Shown piece by piece: positions 53,998 through 64,000 of a stretch of 64,000 bases of DNA (position 1 is the stretch's first letter; every line of letters begins with the position of its first letter). Below the pieces are notes generated by a model, which did no database searches, was not told the origin of the DNA, and was given only the letters and a program-made list of their open reading frames with translations. The position numbers were made by a program, and so were the translations under genes. The DNA is from Daucus carota subsp. sativus (lineage: Eukaryota > Streptophyta > Magnoliopsida > Apiales > Apiaceae), in the NCBI RefSeq assembly GCF_001625215.2, contig NC_030383.2, forward strand, positions 40,606,380 to 40,670,379, written 5' to 3'.

Positions 53998-55650
53998 TTG
54001 GTTCCAATGGGACAGACGGTGGTGGTGGTGACCACCGTCTATCTTGTCCTCGCAACAACATTATATCAAGTGATGAGAAACAGTGACAACCAATACAATT
54101 CCATCAGTGCTGCACGGCGTTTAGGATACAATATTTCACCACCAAATTTTGATCCTCTGGTGGAAAGCATTCAAAGATCGGTTGATGACAACACTGCTGA
54201 GAAGCTGCAGAATGATTCCAGTTATTTGGATGATGATGGCAAGATCAACACAACTTATAGAATAATGGTGTTGTTTCCATTTCTAGATGTCGCGCCAAAG
54301 GATGGCTTTGTAGATTCTAAGGAATTGGAGAAATGGATTTTACAACAGGCGGTTGATCGGTTAAATTTTGGTACAAGACAAGCATTGGAACTACATGATG
54401 AAAATGGAGATGGCCTTGTTTCCTTTCCTGAGTATCTTCCTCACGTTTCAAATCAAGATCTCGGTAATTCACCTCCTGCCTCCTAGTTGATCATCAATTC
54501 ATCATGTATTCAATCATTAACCATATTGGTTTAAATGCATGCATGTCTGTAAATGAATTTCGTGACATCTCATCATTGTAATGTAATATATTTCATAATT
54601 TTCAGTCAGACAAATTTAAATTGACCTCTATTACTTGTGGGATATCTCCCAGAGTCCCAGATGGCCAGATATCTTACTAAGATATAAGTGATCAAGTAAA
54701 TTTATATTGTTCCATGTATTAACAGAGGGAGACGATAAAAGGCGTGGGGCAGCTGGATGGTGGTATGAGCAGTTCAAAAATGCGGATGCTGATCACAATG
54801 GACTGCTCGACTTTGATGAACTTAAAGAGTAATACTTAATTTTCCAACAGTTACATAACCTTCCTATACCACTCCTGTTTCAATTTGAAACCGTCTAGTA
54901 AACTTTTTTGTTGCAGCTTCTTGCATCCAGAGGACAGTACAAACGAACGAATACAAAAATGGTTGTTGAGGGATGAGATAAGGTATGTCTCGAATCATTT
55001 TGTTCTCAAATGCATCTATGCAAACAATTCTTGTTTGATTTATGATTTTAAGTTGTTTCGTTATGTGGAGAAAACTTAACACTGTTAAGCCTATAAATCT
55101 GAATCAGGGAAATGGACTATGATAACAATCAGAAACTTGATTGGATGGAATTTGAGACGGGGGCATATGATGGTTACTTGAATTATATAGCACTTGAGGC
55201 CAAGGGAGATAAAGATGTGCCCTCGGAACAAGATGTATTTGCTAAGCTAGATCTTGATCAAGATGAGTAAGTATCACGTCCTCTCTTCTCCGGACCACTA
55301 TTACATTTCCAATATGATTTTCTGACCTGTTTTATTAACCGCAGACTACTAGATTTGGATGAATTGAGGCCTTTCCTCCAATACATGAATCCCGGAGTAC
55401 TGCAGAATGCACGACATCATACACTGCACTTGATTGATGAGGTACAACTTTTAAGTACATTATTCGACAAGCAGGTGCAGATTTTCAACAATTGTACTAA
55501 TCATATGTTCATGACTTTGCTAATCAGGCTGACCAGGATGAAGATGGGAAACTAACAATCCAAGAGATGATTAACAATGACCGTGTTTTCTACGACAGCT
55601 TGTTTCATCAGACGAATGTATCTGATGACAAATTCCATGATGAACTTTGA
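53998..55650 (+). CDS. ER-resident EF-hand protein (calumenin/reticulocalbin-like), HDEL tail
   Basis: Six exons: 53998-54463, 54726-54828, 54917-54982, 55108-55266, 55345-55441, 55528-55650; all joins keep frame, giving 337 residues. The N-terminus has a hydrophobic stretch (VVVVTTVYLVLA) serving as signal peptide or anchor; ATG 54007 is an alternative start. EF-hand loops: DENGDGLVSFPE, DADHNGLLDFDE, DYDNNQKLDWME, DLDQDELLDLDE, DQDEDGKLTIQE, plus a weaker one around DVAPKDGFVDSKE. The C-terminus KFHDEL is an ER retrieval signal. Such CREC-type proteins bind Ca2+ loosely in the secretory pathway. The role in plants is not well defined. Complete and intact. Confidence 0.92.
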
Positions 55651-55857
55651 TAGAGATTGATCATTTTTCTAGCAAATGCAGTTGGAAGTTTCATTTCCTC
55701 TCTCAGTTTTGATTGTCTTAGGCCAATTATGTCTTTTACATGTATTTTTGATTCCTTTTTTTGCCATGCAATGTTGAATGCAAAGATGATTTTACAGGTT
55801 TATGATCTCTTTAAAATCAAGAACCAATTAAAAAATTATCAGCATATAATATGGCTT

Positions 55858-56074
55858 GCATAAAGATACATAGTAAAGGTCTGCAAAATAAAATTGTTCT
55901 CAGAATTTATTTTGTTAAAAAGCTAGCAAACAAGGCAGCCCACTGTTTGCCGCGTGTTCCTTGCATGCTTAATAGCTACAATGCTTTTAGGTCTCCTCCG
56001 AGTATATTGTTGGAGACATTGATGTCGGATTCTCCTTCTTTTTAATGAAATCTGCAGTTTCAAAAAAAAAAAAA
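55858..56074 (+). mobile_element. LINE (non-LTR retrotransposon) 3' stub with poly(A)
   Basis: Encodes the last part of a LINE RNase H-like domain: IYFVKKLANKAAHCLPR followed by PPSILLETLMSD, ending TTTTTAATG and then an A15 tail at about 56060-56074. The rest of ORF2 is missing, as with 5'-truncated insertions. It lies 3' of the EF-hand gene. Confidence 0.7.
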
Positions 56075-56230
56075 AAGTAATTCAGACGTAAATTTTAATT
56101 GGTTATAAATTCTACCATTATATTAAAATCAAGCGATTATATTTCTATCCTTTCCCGAGAATTTGGATAACTTGCAGAGAAAAAGTTAGTCAAAAATAAT
56201 ATAAATGATATTGATTCGAAGACATAATCA

Positions 56231-56796
56231 GGGACCGTTTGGTTAGGGGTAACTAACAAAGGGAAAGGGAAACAACCCGTTTTATTCTCTTTGTTATTGT
56301 TTGTTTTATGAAATCTGTCATTCCCTTTTTGGTTTTAGGTTTACCCCAAATCCCTCCTGATCCATTCCCACCCCCACCAGGTATTTCTTTTCCCTTTCCC
56401 TTTCCTGATTCTTATTTTATTTTCAATTATAATTTATTTCAAAAATCATTAACATTAAAAAATAATATGTAAAATATATTTGAAGATCAAAAATAAATTT
56501 TAATTTAGTTTTTACATATTAAAAATAATTTTAATATAATTTATAAGTCAAGATATTTATAAAATTAATAAAATTTTTAAATAATAAAATATATCAAATT
56601 ATAAAGGTAAATATATTTGACTCTTTTGATATTATTTAATATTTAAAAATCAAATATAGGAATAATCATATAATTTTTCATTCCGTTTCCGGATCAAAAC
56701 CAAACAGGTAATACAATCTAGCATCATTCCTTTCCTTTCTCTTCGTTTCCCTTTCTAAATTTCATTCCGTTTCCTTAACTCGAACCAAACGGCCCC
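56231..56796. mobile_element. MITE with GGGaCCGTTTGGTT-type ends
   Basis: Inverted ends GGGACCGTTTGGTTAGGG and CGAACCAAACGGCCCC. The interior has CTTTCCCTTTCC and AAAGGGAAAGGG words near the ends. Flanks TCA and TTA may be a worn 3-bp duplication (Harbinger-like). 566 bp, AT-rich, non-coding. Confidence 0.65.
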
Positions 56797-57327
56797 TTAA
56801 TCTATTAGAGGAAATAAAGTATACAAATTATTAATAGTAAGGGATATACACATATATTTTCTATTAATATTAAATACATAGAATAGAAAATAAACATTTA
56901 ATTACATCATATTTAACTGATACAGATTATTTATGACATCCCATATCATTTATTTTGTATTAACTAATAAAAACTTATGACAAAACAAAATAAAAAATAA
57001 AAATTAGCATTTCATTCTATGCCAAGCACAACATACTCTTGGTTACATAAAATATTGTAATCTTTTTTGACAAATTTTTATGCATTTGATTATGACAAAA
57101 AACAATTATTATGCATTTGATTGAAAAATGGGAATCGACAAATCCACAAGTTAGTTGATAAACAATTAAAACTAAAGAAATAGCAGTTTTGTTTCCGGAT
57201 TGCTTAACATTTTGAATAGAAATATTCTTTGAACTAACAAAATATTATAATGACTTCCTGAAAAACGAAACTACTCCATCCCTACAATAGCCCTACAATA
57301 GCATTACAATCGACCTCCACATAATTT
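56797..57327. other. Unassigned AT-rich DNA
   Basis: No ORF or repeat of note. Confidence 0.4.
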
Positions 57328-57695
57328 AGAGCCAGTTTGTTTAAACTTGAAGTTGGGCTTAAAGTTGTTGTTAACTTTAAGCCGAAAAAAATTTGTTTGT
57401 ATAATAATTCATAAGTCAGCTTAAAATCAAGAATAAACCAGAAACTGACTTAAAACCGACTTAAAACCACAAGTTAGTTTGAGGTACTTTTTTCGGTGAC
57501 TTAATTTTTTTGAAATTTTATTTGATAAAAGTTAACCATAAGTCATAAGTTATCCATAAATCATTTTTATTTTTATTATTACATTTTTAATAACCCATAA
57601 GTCATCAATAAGTCAAAATTACCCAAACATGCATTTTAAACTCTCAGCTTATCATATAAGTCACGTTAAGTCATAAGCTCCGCCAAAAGGGCTCT
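57328..57695. mobile_element. MITE with AGAGCC..TTTG ends
   Basis: Starts AGAGCCAGTTTGTTTAAACT and ends CAAAAGGGCTCT; the subterminal parts repeat CATAAGTCA and TTAAGTC words. About 370 bp, no coding capacity. No clear target duplication. Confidence 0.5.
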
Positions 57696-57839
57696 TAGTC
57701 TAATGTTCACAATTTTCGGTTGTACCAACTAAAATCTGAGGGACAATTGCCCTTATAATATGAACAATCCTCCCCTGTGAGAGGTGAGCTTTTGTGATTT
57801 TTACCACTGACTCGGTGTTGGCTTTTGAAATCCCCGGAA

Positions 57840-58215
57840 CACCAATTAAGAAAATATATTGAAGGAGTACATGGTCAAGAACGAAGTTAGTAGATCTCGG
57901 ACTGAAGCTCTTGCCCAAAGTCAAGCAGCATAAAGAAACTTGGAGAATCAGGTTGGGCAGCTGGCTAATGAGCTAAGAAATTGACCACATGGCACTCTCC
58001 CTAGTGACACTGAAAATCCTAAGAGTGTTGGGAATGAGCATTGTAAGGCCATGACATTGAAGAGTGAAAATTTTTTGGGGAACACTACTACTAATGCTAA
58101 ACATGATGATTCTATTGTAGTTAGAGGCAATGATGAAATTTATGACGACAAGGAACTCGAGAATGAACAGGTATCTCCACCAATGACTTCCGAAAAATCC
58201 CAAAAATCGTATGCC
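57840..58215 (+). pseudogene. Ty3/gypsy gag remnant
   Basis: Broken frames encode phrases typical of a plant gypsy gag C-terminus: KEYMVKNE, then RNLENQVGQLANEL, PHGTLPSDTENPK and EHCKAMTLKS. Stops and single-base shifts interrupt it (for example at 57930 and 57980). No LTRs or pol seen nearby, so it is a relic. Confidence 0.75.
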
Positions 58216-61200
58216 CTGCACCTTAGGAATATATGCTTTAACAAAATTTACACAAGGGTAGATTATATATCTCTAGTAAAATGTCTTCTCACAATCGTTC
58301 GACTCTTTTTACTTGGTGTAGCTTATTAGATGTTCTTGAGTGGGAGTTTAATTTCTGTTTAGGTCTGTGTTGAACAAGGCATGCTTGTATATTAACAATA
58401 CTAAATCAAATTGAGCAAGCTAAGGATAAATTTTTTTCATAATTTGTACCTAGAAGTTATGTGGTGGAATTTGTAATAACTCGGTGAAGACACTATTGGA
58501 GTATTTTTCTCTCTACATTAAAGGTTTGGCTATAATAAAGATTTTTAAAAAAGAAGATCGTCGATATCATGTACTAGAAAAGTGAATAATAAAGTTGAAG
58601 TAAAATAATTTGCAGAGTTAAAAATATTCTAATTAAGATGACGAGAGGTAAATTCCACTACACATCGACAAGTCTAGGCGGCCTACCAAATCCTCAAGCC
58701 TTGTATCAGAAACTAGAATTGTTGACAAGAGTTTTTTACTGCATTCTCCAAGTGTTTCATATTCTCAAATCTATCATAAAGCAAAAATTACTATTGAGAT
58801 TTTTCATGAAGGAAAGTCATCTTGTATTTGTAAAGTATAATGTAACGTAGACTGTAATAACGATAACTCAACATCATAAAAAGACAGGAGATAAGAAGTA
58901 AGTATAATACAAAAATTGACCGGTTGAACAGGTACATACATAATCAGGTAATCAAGAAAACTGAAGTCATCACAAAATAATTGAAATAAGTTCATTATTA
59001 CGTTCAGGCCACAGTGAAGAATAAAGTACAAGTTGCCTCAAGAATAAGAAGTTGTCTACTGATTCAGTATAAAGTACTAGATTCTAGTACACCAACCTGA
59101 TCATTCGTAATTAAACCTAAAACATCTTTCATAATCAAATCTGAATTATCTCTAACCTGAAATGAACTGATCATTGTTCGCTCACAAAGACTGTACGAAG
59201 TTTGATTTCAGTGTTAGTCATTTGTAAATCAGATCGGTACACTAAATGTCAACACGTATTAAATAGTATTTACTTATCACTTTACCCATTCTTTTACATT
59301 TCTTCATTAAATTATATTTTTTCTTAATAACTGTGCCCTACCCCATATGTATATTATTCCATGGAAAGTATTCAATTAAAATTCCCTTGGGATATATATT
59401 GTGTTGATTTCAAATGTTTTAGTGGACTTGTTGAGTACTTAATTGCTCATTTTTGCATTTATTTATAATTTGTAAAAAATAAAGAGTGAATACGACACAT
59501 ATCTGAAGGACGATCCAGAAGCGAGTGGCGGTTAGGGAAAAAAGAAGGCGTGATCCAGAAGCAAGGAGGTTCGTTGAGAAGTTCCGTGACGAGAGTGATT
59601 ATAATTATCTTTGTAAATTATAGTAATAGACACTGTATTATAATAATCTTTTAGACTAAATAGTATGTAGATTATCGACTCTTGGCTTGTGGGACGAATT
59701 TTTGTATTATAAGATAAGATGCTAGAGTTGAAGGGACGACCTAGATTTACGGGACGTGGATAGGGACATCAAATTTACTATAGAGATAATGTATATAAAA
59801 ATGTTTGTAAAAAGGTCAAACCTATGAAACAAAATAGAGCGAGTTGGTGAACAAACAACGAGAGAGATAGATGCCTCCTTGTATGACAAGTAAAGACTTC
59901 CTCTTTGTACTGCCTCCTTGTACTACCTCTTTCTCCTCCCCTCCCCCTCTCTGACAGACTTCCGTCTAGTCTCCGGCTCCGATTATCGGTGGCATTTGTT
60001 TGATATCTGCAGTGCTCCCTCAGTCTGGAGATCGCGCCAACAACAAAAACCGAACACAAAGATGAGGTTTTGGGTTGATCCGGTGGTGGAAAATTTAGAT
60101 CGAACAGGAACACTAGTTCTTCGCTTACTTTCCTCCTCCTTAGGTAGAATTCTTTGGGTAAAGTAGGAGATGATTTGTCCATAATCCACACCACTCTGCT
60201 GCTGAATCAAGACTCAAGGAAAAGGAAAATAGGTGTGATATTTCTAAAATATAAAACTACATGATTATGTGATTTTCATTTATTTATGGTATATATGATT
60301 GTGACTTGATTCATATTTCATTTTTCATGATTCGGTATAATTGTGGGCTTAAATCTATTTTTGTATGGATTGGTTTGTATCCTACTTCATCTTTTCATCC
60401 GTTTTAGTCCGATTTTGAGGAGTTTTGGATATGTGTTTTTAATCTTGTATTATATGATCAGTTATTTTTTATGTGTTCTATATCTTTTTTTGATTCTTTG
60501 TTTCGCTAGTGTTCATGATAAATGTTTGTCGTTCTTGGATGGTGGTGGCGGAGATGGTGACTTAATTAGTGGGCGTGGTGTAATTAGATTATTCTAATAC
60601 TAATTTTATTGCTTGTTTTTAATTTTGGTTTTGTAATCTTGAATTTTGTTTGGTTTAGATAGATCATAATTTTAGTTATTTTTTGAATGGTAAGTTGACT
60701 TATTTAAATTCATTTATATGTGGAATTTGACTTTTCTCTTTATGATATGATTAGAATTTTTGTTTCTTCATTAAAAATTACTAATTGATAGCATTTATGG
60801 TTAATTATTGTATCTGAATTTCATTATTCATGGGGCATAAAAGATGGCTTTATCGTGCCTTAATGAGGTATTAGTGCGCCATTAATGGCTGTTTGTTTTA
60901 TTGGTGTATACCAAATATATATTGTGCTGATAATGATTTTGAGCTTAAATCGTGTTTCATGACAAGATTTTTGTCATTTATTTGAATAGATATATCTTAG
61001 TTATGTATTAATTTCAGTTTTATTTTCTTATTTATATTTTAATTATTTATTATTATATCCATCAATTATTCTATGATGGGATTTATATTTTAGATTTTAT
61101 TAGTTTTTTAGGTAACCAATCAAAGAGATCTCATTGTCTCTTTGGTGTAGATTTTTTGTTTTGTTTTACATATATTTTCATTTTATTTTCCCCTATTTTT

Positions 61201-61780
61201 TAGAGTTATATTATTTTCATATCCTTTTCTAAATTATGAGTTTGTTTGACCTTTTCCATTATCGTTTTTAAGAATTTTATTATTGTATGTATGAACTTAT
61301 TATGTTCTTTTATTTTGTTGTATTTTTTCAGGGTATGCGAGTGGAAGAAAGGATGGTAGCGGAACCTTTATGGATGTGTTCTTATCGAATATTAAAGCTT
61401 TATTGTCTAAGTTTCTCCGGTCATCTTTGCATGTCCGAGGGTTAGATGGTAAATTTTCTTGAACGAAAGGAACTCCTGGCAGCAGCTCTTGTATTTTGAT
61501 ACAATTCGCTCTACGAGAAAGTATCTTGTGACAAAAAAATAGAGCGAGTTATACTGATGGCAAAATTTTATAATGGTAGGTGTTTTTAAAATATAATAAA
61601 ATCATATTTATGATAACGCTGACGGTGGACAATGTATTAGTTAAACCGTACGCTTAGTGTTATGGGCTTAATAACTGGTATTGCATTATTCACTTAAAAT
61701 AAATTAAATAATGAGTCCCCCATAAGAAACAAAGGCAACAAATAAAGAATTTATAAACAATTCTATACAGATAGGCTCAG
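58216..61780. other. Long stretch without recognised genes
   Basis: 3.5 kb with short ORFs only (largest 138 codons on minus at 59778-60194, overlapping unrelated plus ORFs). The T-rich body at 60200-61340, with sequence on either side that is less AT-rich (59880-60170 and 61335-61480), could be an intron of a non-coding or unrecognised transcript, but I cannot support a gene model. Confidence 0.4.
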
Positions 61781-61834
61781 AGTTGTAATACACATTCGCC
61801 AGTCTCGCTGCTTTACATACTCTCTCTCTCCCCC

Positions 61835-64000
61835 CATAAAAACTCAAATACTCTCTCTCTCTCTCTCCCCCCCTGTGTGTCCCCTTTTTCTAGGGTTTCA
61901 AGCGCCGCTTCGCCGCTGGGAAATCAATTCTCCGATCAAATCTATCTCTCTCGCCGGAGCTCGTAATCTCTCTGCCCTCTCTCCGTTTCGTAATTCGATT
62001 TGCTTTAATTACGTTTAATTAGGGTTTTATAACTGCTTTTTACTGACGGATCTCGTGCTCTCTTGATCCGATTTGTGCTTTTCGAGGTGGTAATTACAGC
62101 TTTCTAATGTGTTTTTCGATGAATATAATCAAAAAGCTGTTTATAATTGATCGATTGTTTTTCAGTGATTTGAATCGTGTAATTGGATCGGTGATTTGTT
62201 TAGTGTGTTTGTTGGATTTAGCTGTTTGACTGACGATGAGAGCATATGGAAAGTTGTATCATTTCGTGTCTTTTTGGAGCTGGTTGTGTGATTGTGTTTG
62301 TTTATATTTAGCAGATATCGAAACTTTCTTTTTGATTGGATGTTGGAGAATTGTCTTTTTGTGAATACTTTTTGCCTGTTCTGGCTTTATGTGTAATATA
62401 GCGGGCTAAGATATGTGGAAGGCTGAAGTAACTACTGTTTAGGTAATGGATTCCGTGACTATGTTTACCATAGTGTGACTATTGAATTGCATGACTTGAG
62501 ATGGTAGGTAGTCTGTGCTAAGTTCATTGGTTTCGGTTATATATATATGATTGTTTTTGTCATAATTTTGTGGTATTTGATACTTTGCTTTTTTATTCGA
62601 TGTCGGAGAAACTCTCTTTTTGTGAAAACTTTTTGCCCTTATATTATACATATATTTGGAAGACTCTTCTATATATTGGTAATATATCTCGTGACGTAGT
62701 TAAATGACGTTATTGATAGTCGAAGTAGATAGTTATGACCTTACAATCTCTGTAGACAATAGTGTGACGTGAAATATAATAAAACTTATTGACAATAGTG
62801 TGATGCAGATAATTACTCCCTCTGTTTTGAAATATAGGTCGCTTGATTTTTTTGCACGCAATTCTAAGTCCTTTGACCGCATGTTAAAAATCATTATTTT
62901 TGAATTTTTTTTTTTCTGAATAAAAATATATATCACATATTTTTATTCACAAAAAGAAAATTTTAAAAATAATAATTTTTAGCATGCGGTCAAAACACTT
63001 AGAATTGTGTGCAATAAAGTCAAACGACCTATATTTCAAAACGGAGGGAGTATAACCTTAGTTGACAATTGTGAGGCATAGTATTTAATTAATTTTATTT
63101 TGTTATTGTTCTATTTACTTCCAAGTTTGAACAGACTGTGTTAGCATTTTCATGTGTTGTACCATGACCAAAATTGATAAAAAATTAGTTCACTGTTATT
63201 TTTATTACAAGGTTTTTGATATTTTTTGCATAATAACTGTGGGACTTAGGGTTGTCATTTGGGGTAAATTGGAAATGTTGGTGTGCAGGATTTAATACTG
63301 TTGGGATATTGATTATAAGTCCATTGTTATTTCCAACATCCATTTTTGGCATAGGAAATTAATGGTTTGCTGGTGTTTGATAAAGTTAAAATTAATATAC
63401 TTTTCTATTGTTTACATTGACTTTACAGTTATCATAGTTTATATTAATGTTTTGCCGACTTATTTTTATTTTTCAAATGTTTGACTATGTAATTTCCTTC
63501 TGCTATCAGTTTTCATATATTTTTATAGGGGGTGTTTGGTTCATGGTTAATGGGCCCGGGAGTCTGAACCTCTATTCCATGTGTTAGTGTTTGGATTAAT
63601 AATTTTGTGAATCAGAACCTTCTCTATCCCATGTGTTAGTGTTTGGATTAGGAATTTTGTTGCTTGGAATGGGCACCTCATTTCCGTTGGGCGAGTAAAG
63701 CATGCCTTAACTACACCTTGGGATTTCGTATCATTTTCCATTCCTATTAATCCTTCATTCGCATGTTATTCATTCTCATTCTTGATTCCTGTTCCCATTA
63801 CCATGAACGATCCAAACGCCCCCCTTAATGTTTGCTTGATTGTTTTATAAAATGATTGAACGTGTGAACTTTATGTTTGTCTACAGATAAAGTATGGCTA
63901 CAGAGATCACTCTGGTTCTATTGAATGCACAATCAGGAGATGGAACAGTAAGGAAGCAGGCAGAAGAGAACTTGAAGCAGTTTCAAGATCAAAACCTTGC
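61835..64000 (+). CDS. Importin subunit beta-1, 5' end only
   Basis: The coding start is ATG 63894, giving MATEITLVLLNAQSGDGTV, then RKQAEENLKQFQDQNL to the window edge. This matches the first HEAT-repeat/importin-N region of plant importin beta-1 (KPNB1-like), the receptor that binds importin alpha or cargo and carries it through nuclear pores with Ran. The acceptor CTACAG lies 7 bases before the ATG. An untranslated first exon is inferred at about 61835-61987 (CT-rich, CTAGGGTTT, then a donor near TTTC|GTAATTC), leaving a 1.9-kb leader intron with two MITEs. Only 107 coding bases are present, so identity rests on the N-terminus. Confidence 0.8.
62816..63050. mobile_element. Stowaway-type MITE in the importin leader intron
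   Basis: Ends CTCCCTCTGTTTTGAAATAT and ATATTTCAAAACGGAGGGAG, flanked by TA (62814-62815, 63051-63052). The inverted arms extend far inward (GACCGCATG/CATGCGGTC), so the 235-bp element folds as one hairpin. Confidence 0.93.
63528..63824. mobile_element. MITE with GGGGGTGTTTGGTTCATGG ends
   Basis: Right end reversed reads GGGGGGCGTTTGGATCGTTC, matching the left. About 300 bp, ATTCC-rich. Possible TWA flank (ATA/TTA). Lies 70 bp before the importin start exon. Confidence 0.7.

Noticed and set aside
59778..60194. 138-codon minus ORF with overlapping plus ORFs
   Set aside because: Competing frames of similar length and no family resemblance. The slightly richer base composition alone is not evidence of coding.

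Overview
This window looks like nuclear DNA from a flowering plant, probably a eudicot. Introns are GT-AG, intergenic DNA is AT-rich, and plant-specific families are present (PLS-type PPR, NPF transporter, F-box/FBA, GH17 with CBM43). The species cannot be fixed from the sequence. The dense load of small MITEs and MULEs would suit an asterid such as an Apiaceae member, but that is a guess.

Layout. 1-1875 (-) is a PPR gene that runs off the left edge. 2157-3694 is a Mutator-like element (MULE) with a second MULE nested in it. 4332-13507 (+) is a tandem array of three NRT1/PTR-family (NPF) transporter copies. Copies 1 and 3 are open. Copy 2 is dead: frameshifted, split by a hAT element that carries a transposase fragment, and missing its last exon. 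14277-24119 (-) is a gene for a 3'-5' exonuclease plus Mut7-C protein, spread over 10 kb by a MULE, two MITEs and an intact Ty3/gypsy chromovirus (18205-23690). Its first exon has two frameshifts, and a second LTR element without coding capacity (24197-29212) sits just upstream of its start codon.

29.2-38 kb holds almost no ordinary genes. It has MITEs, a SINE piece, an in-frame minisatellite, a hAT MITE, a non-autonomous Helitron (33630-37538) carrying AT-hook exons, and an MFAP1 pseudogene fragment. 39.6-42 kb (-) has a small acidic protein gene and a complete GH17 beta-1,3-glucanase gene with a GC-AG intron. 42.5-47 kb has two copies of one MULE in opposite orientation, each with its own 10-bp target duplication; the first contains a nested CACTA element. 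A tRNA-Gly(CCC) follows.

48-56 kb has two tandem F-box genes, a decayed BiP (ER HSP70) pseudogene, a six-exon ER EF-hand protein ending in HDEL, and a LINE 3' stub. 56-61.8 kb is MITEs, a Ty3/gypsy gag remnant and unassigned DNA. The right edge has the 5' end of importin subunit beta-1 with a long leader intron.

I see no undescribed multi-gene system. The most unusual signals are the broken Mut7-C gene with its layered insertions, the LTR element with apparently identical LTRs but no ORFs, the inverted MULE pair, and the AT-hook Helitron. All exon boundaries were read by eye from splice signals, reading frame and remembered family patterns. No alignment was run.
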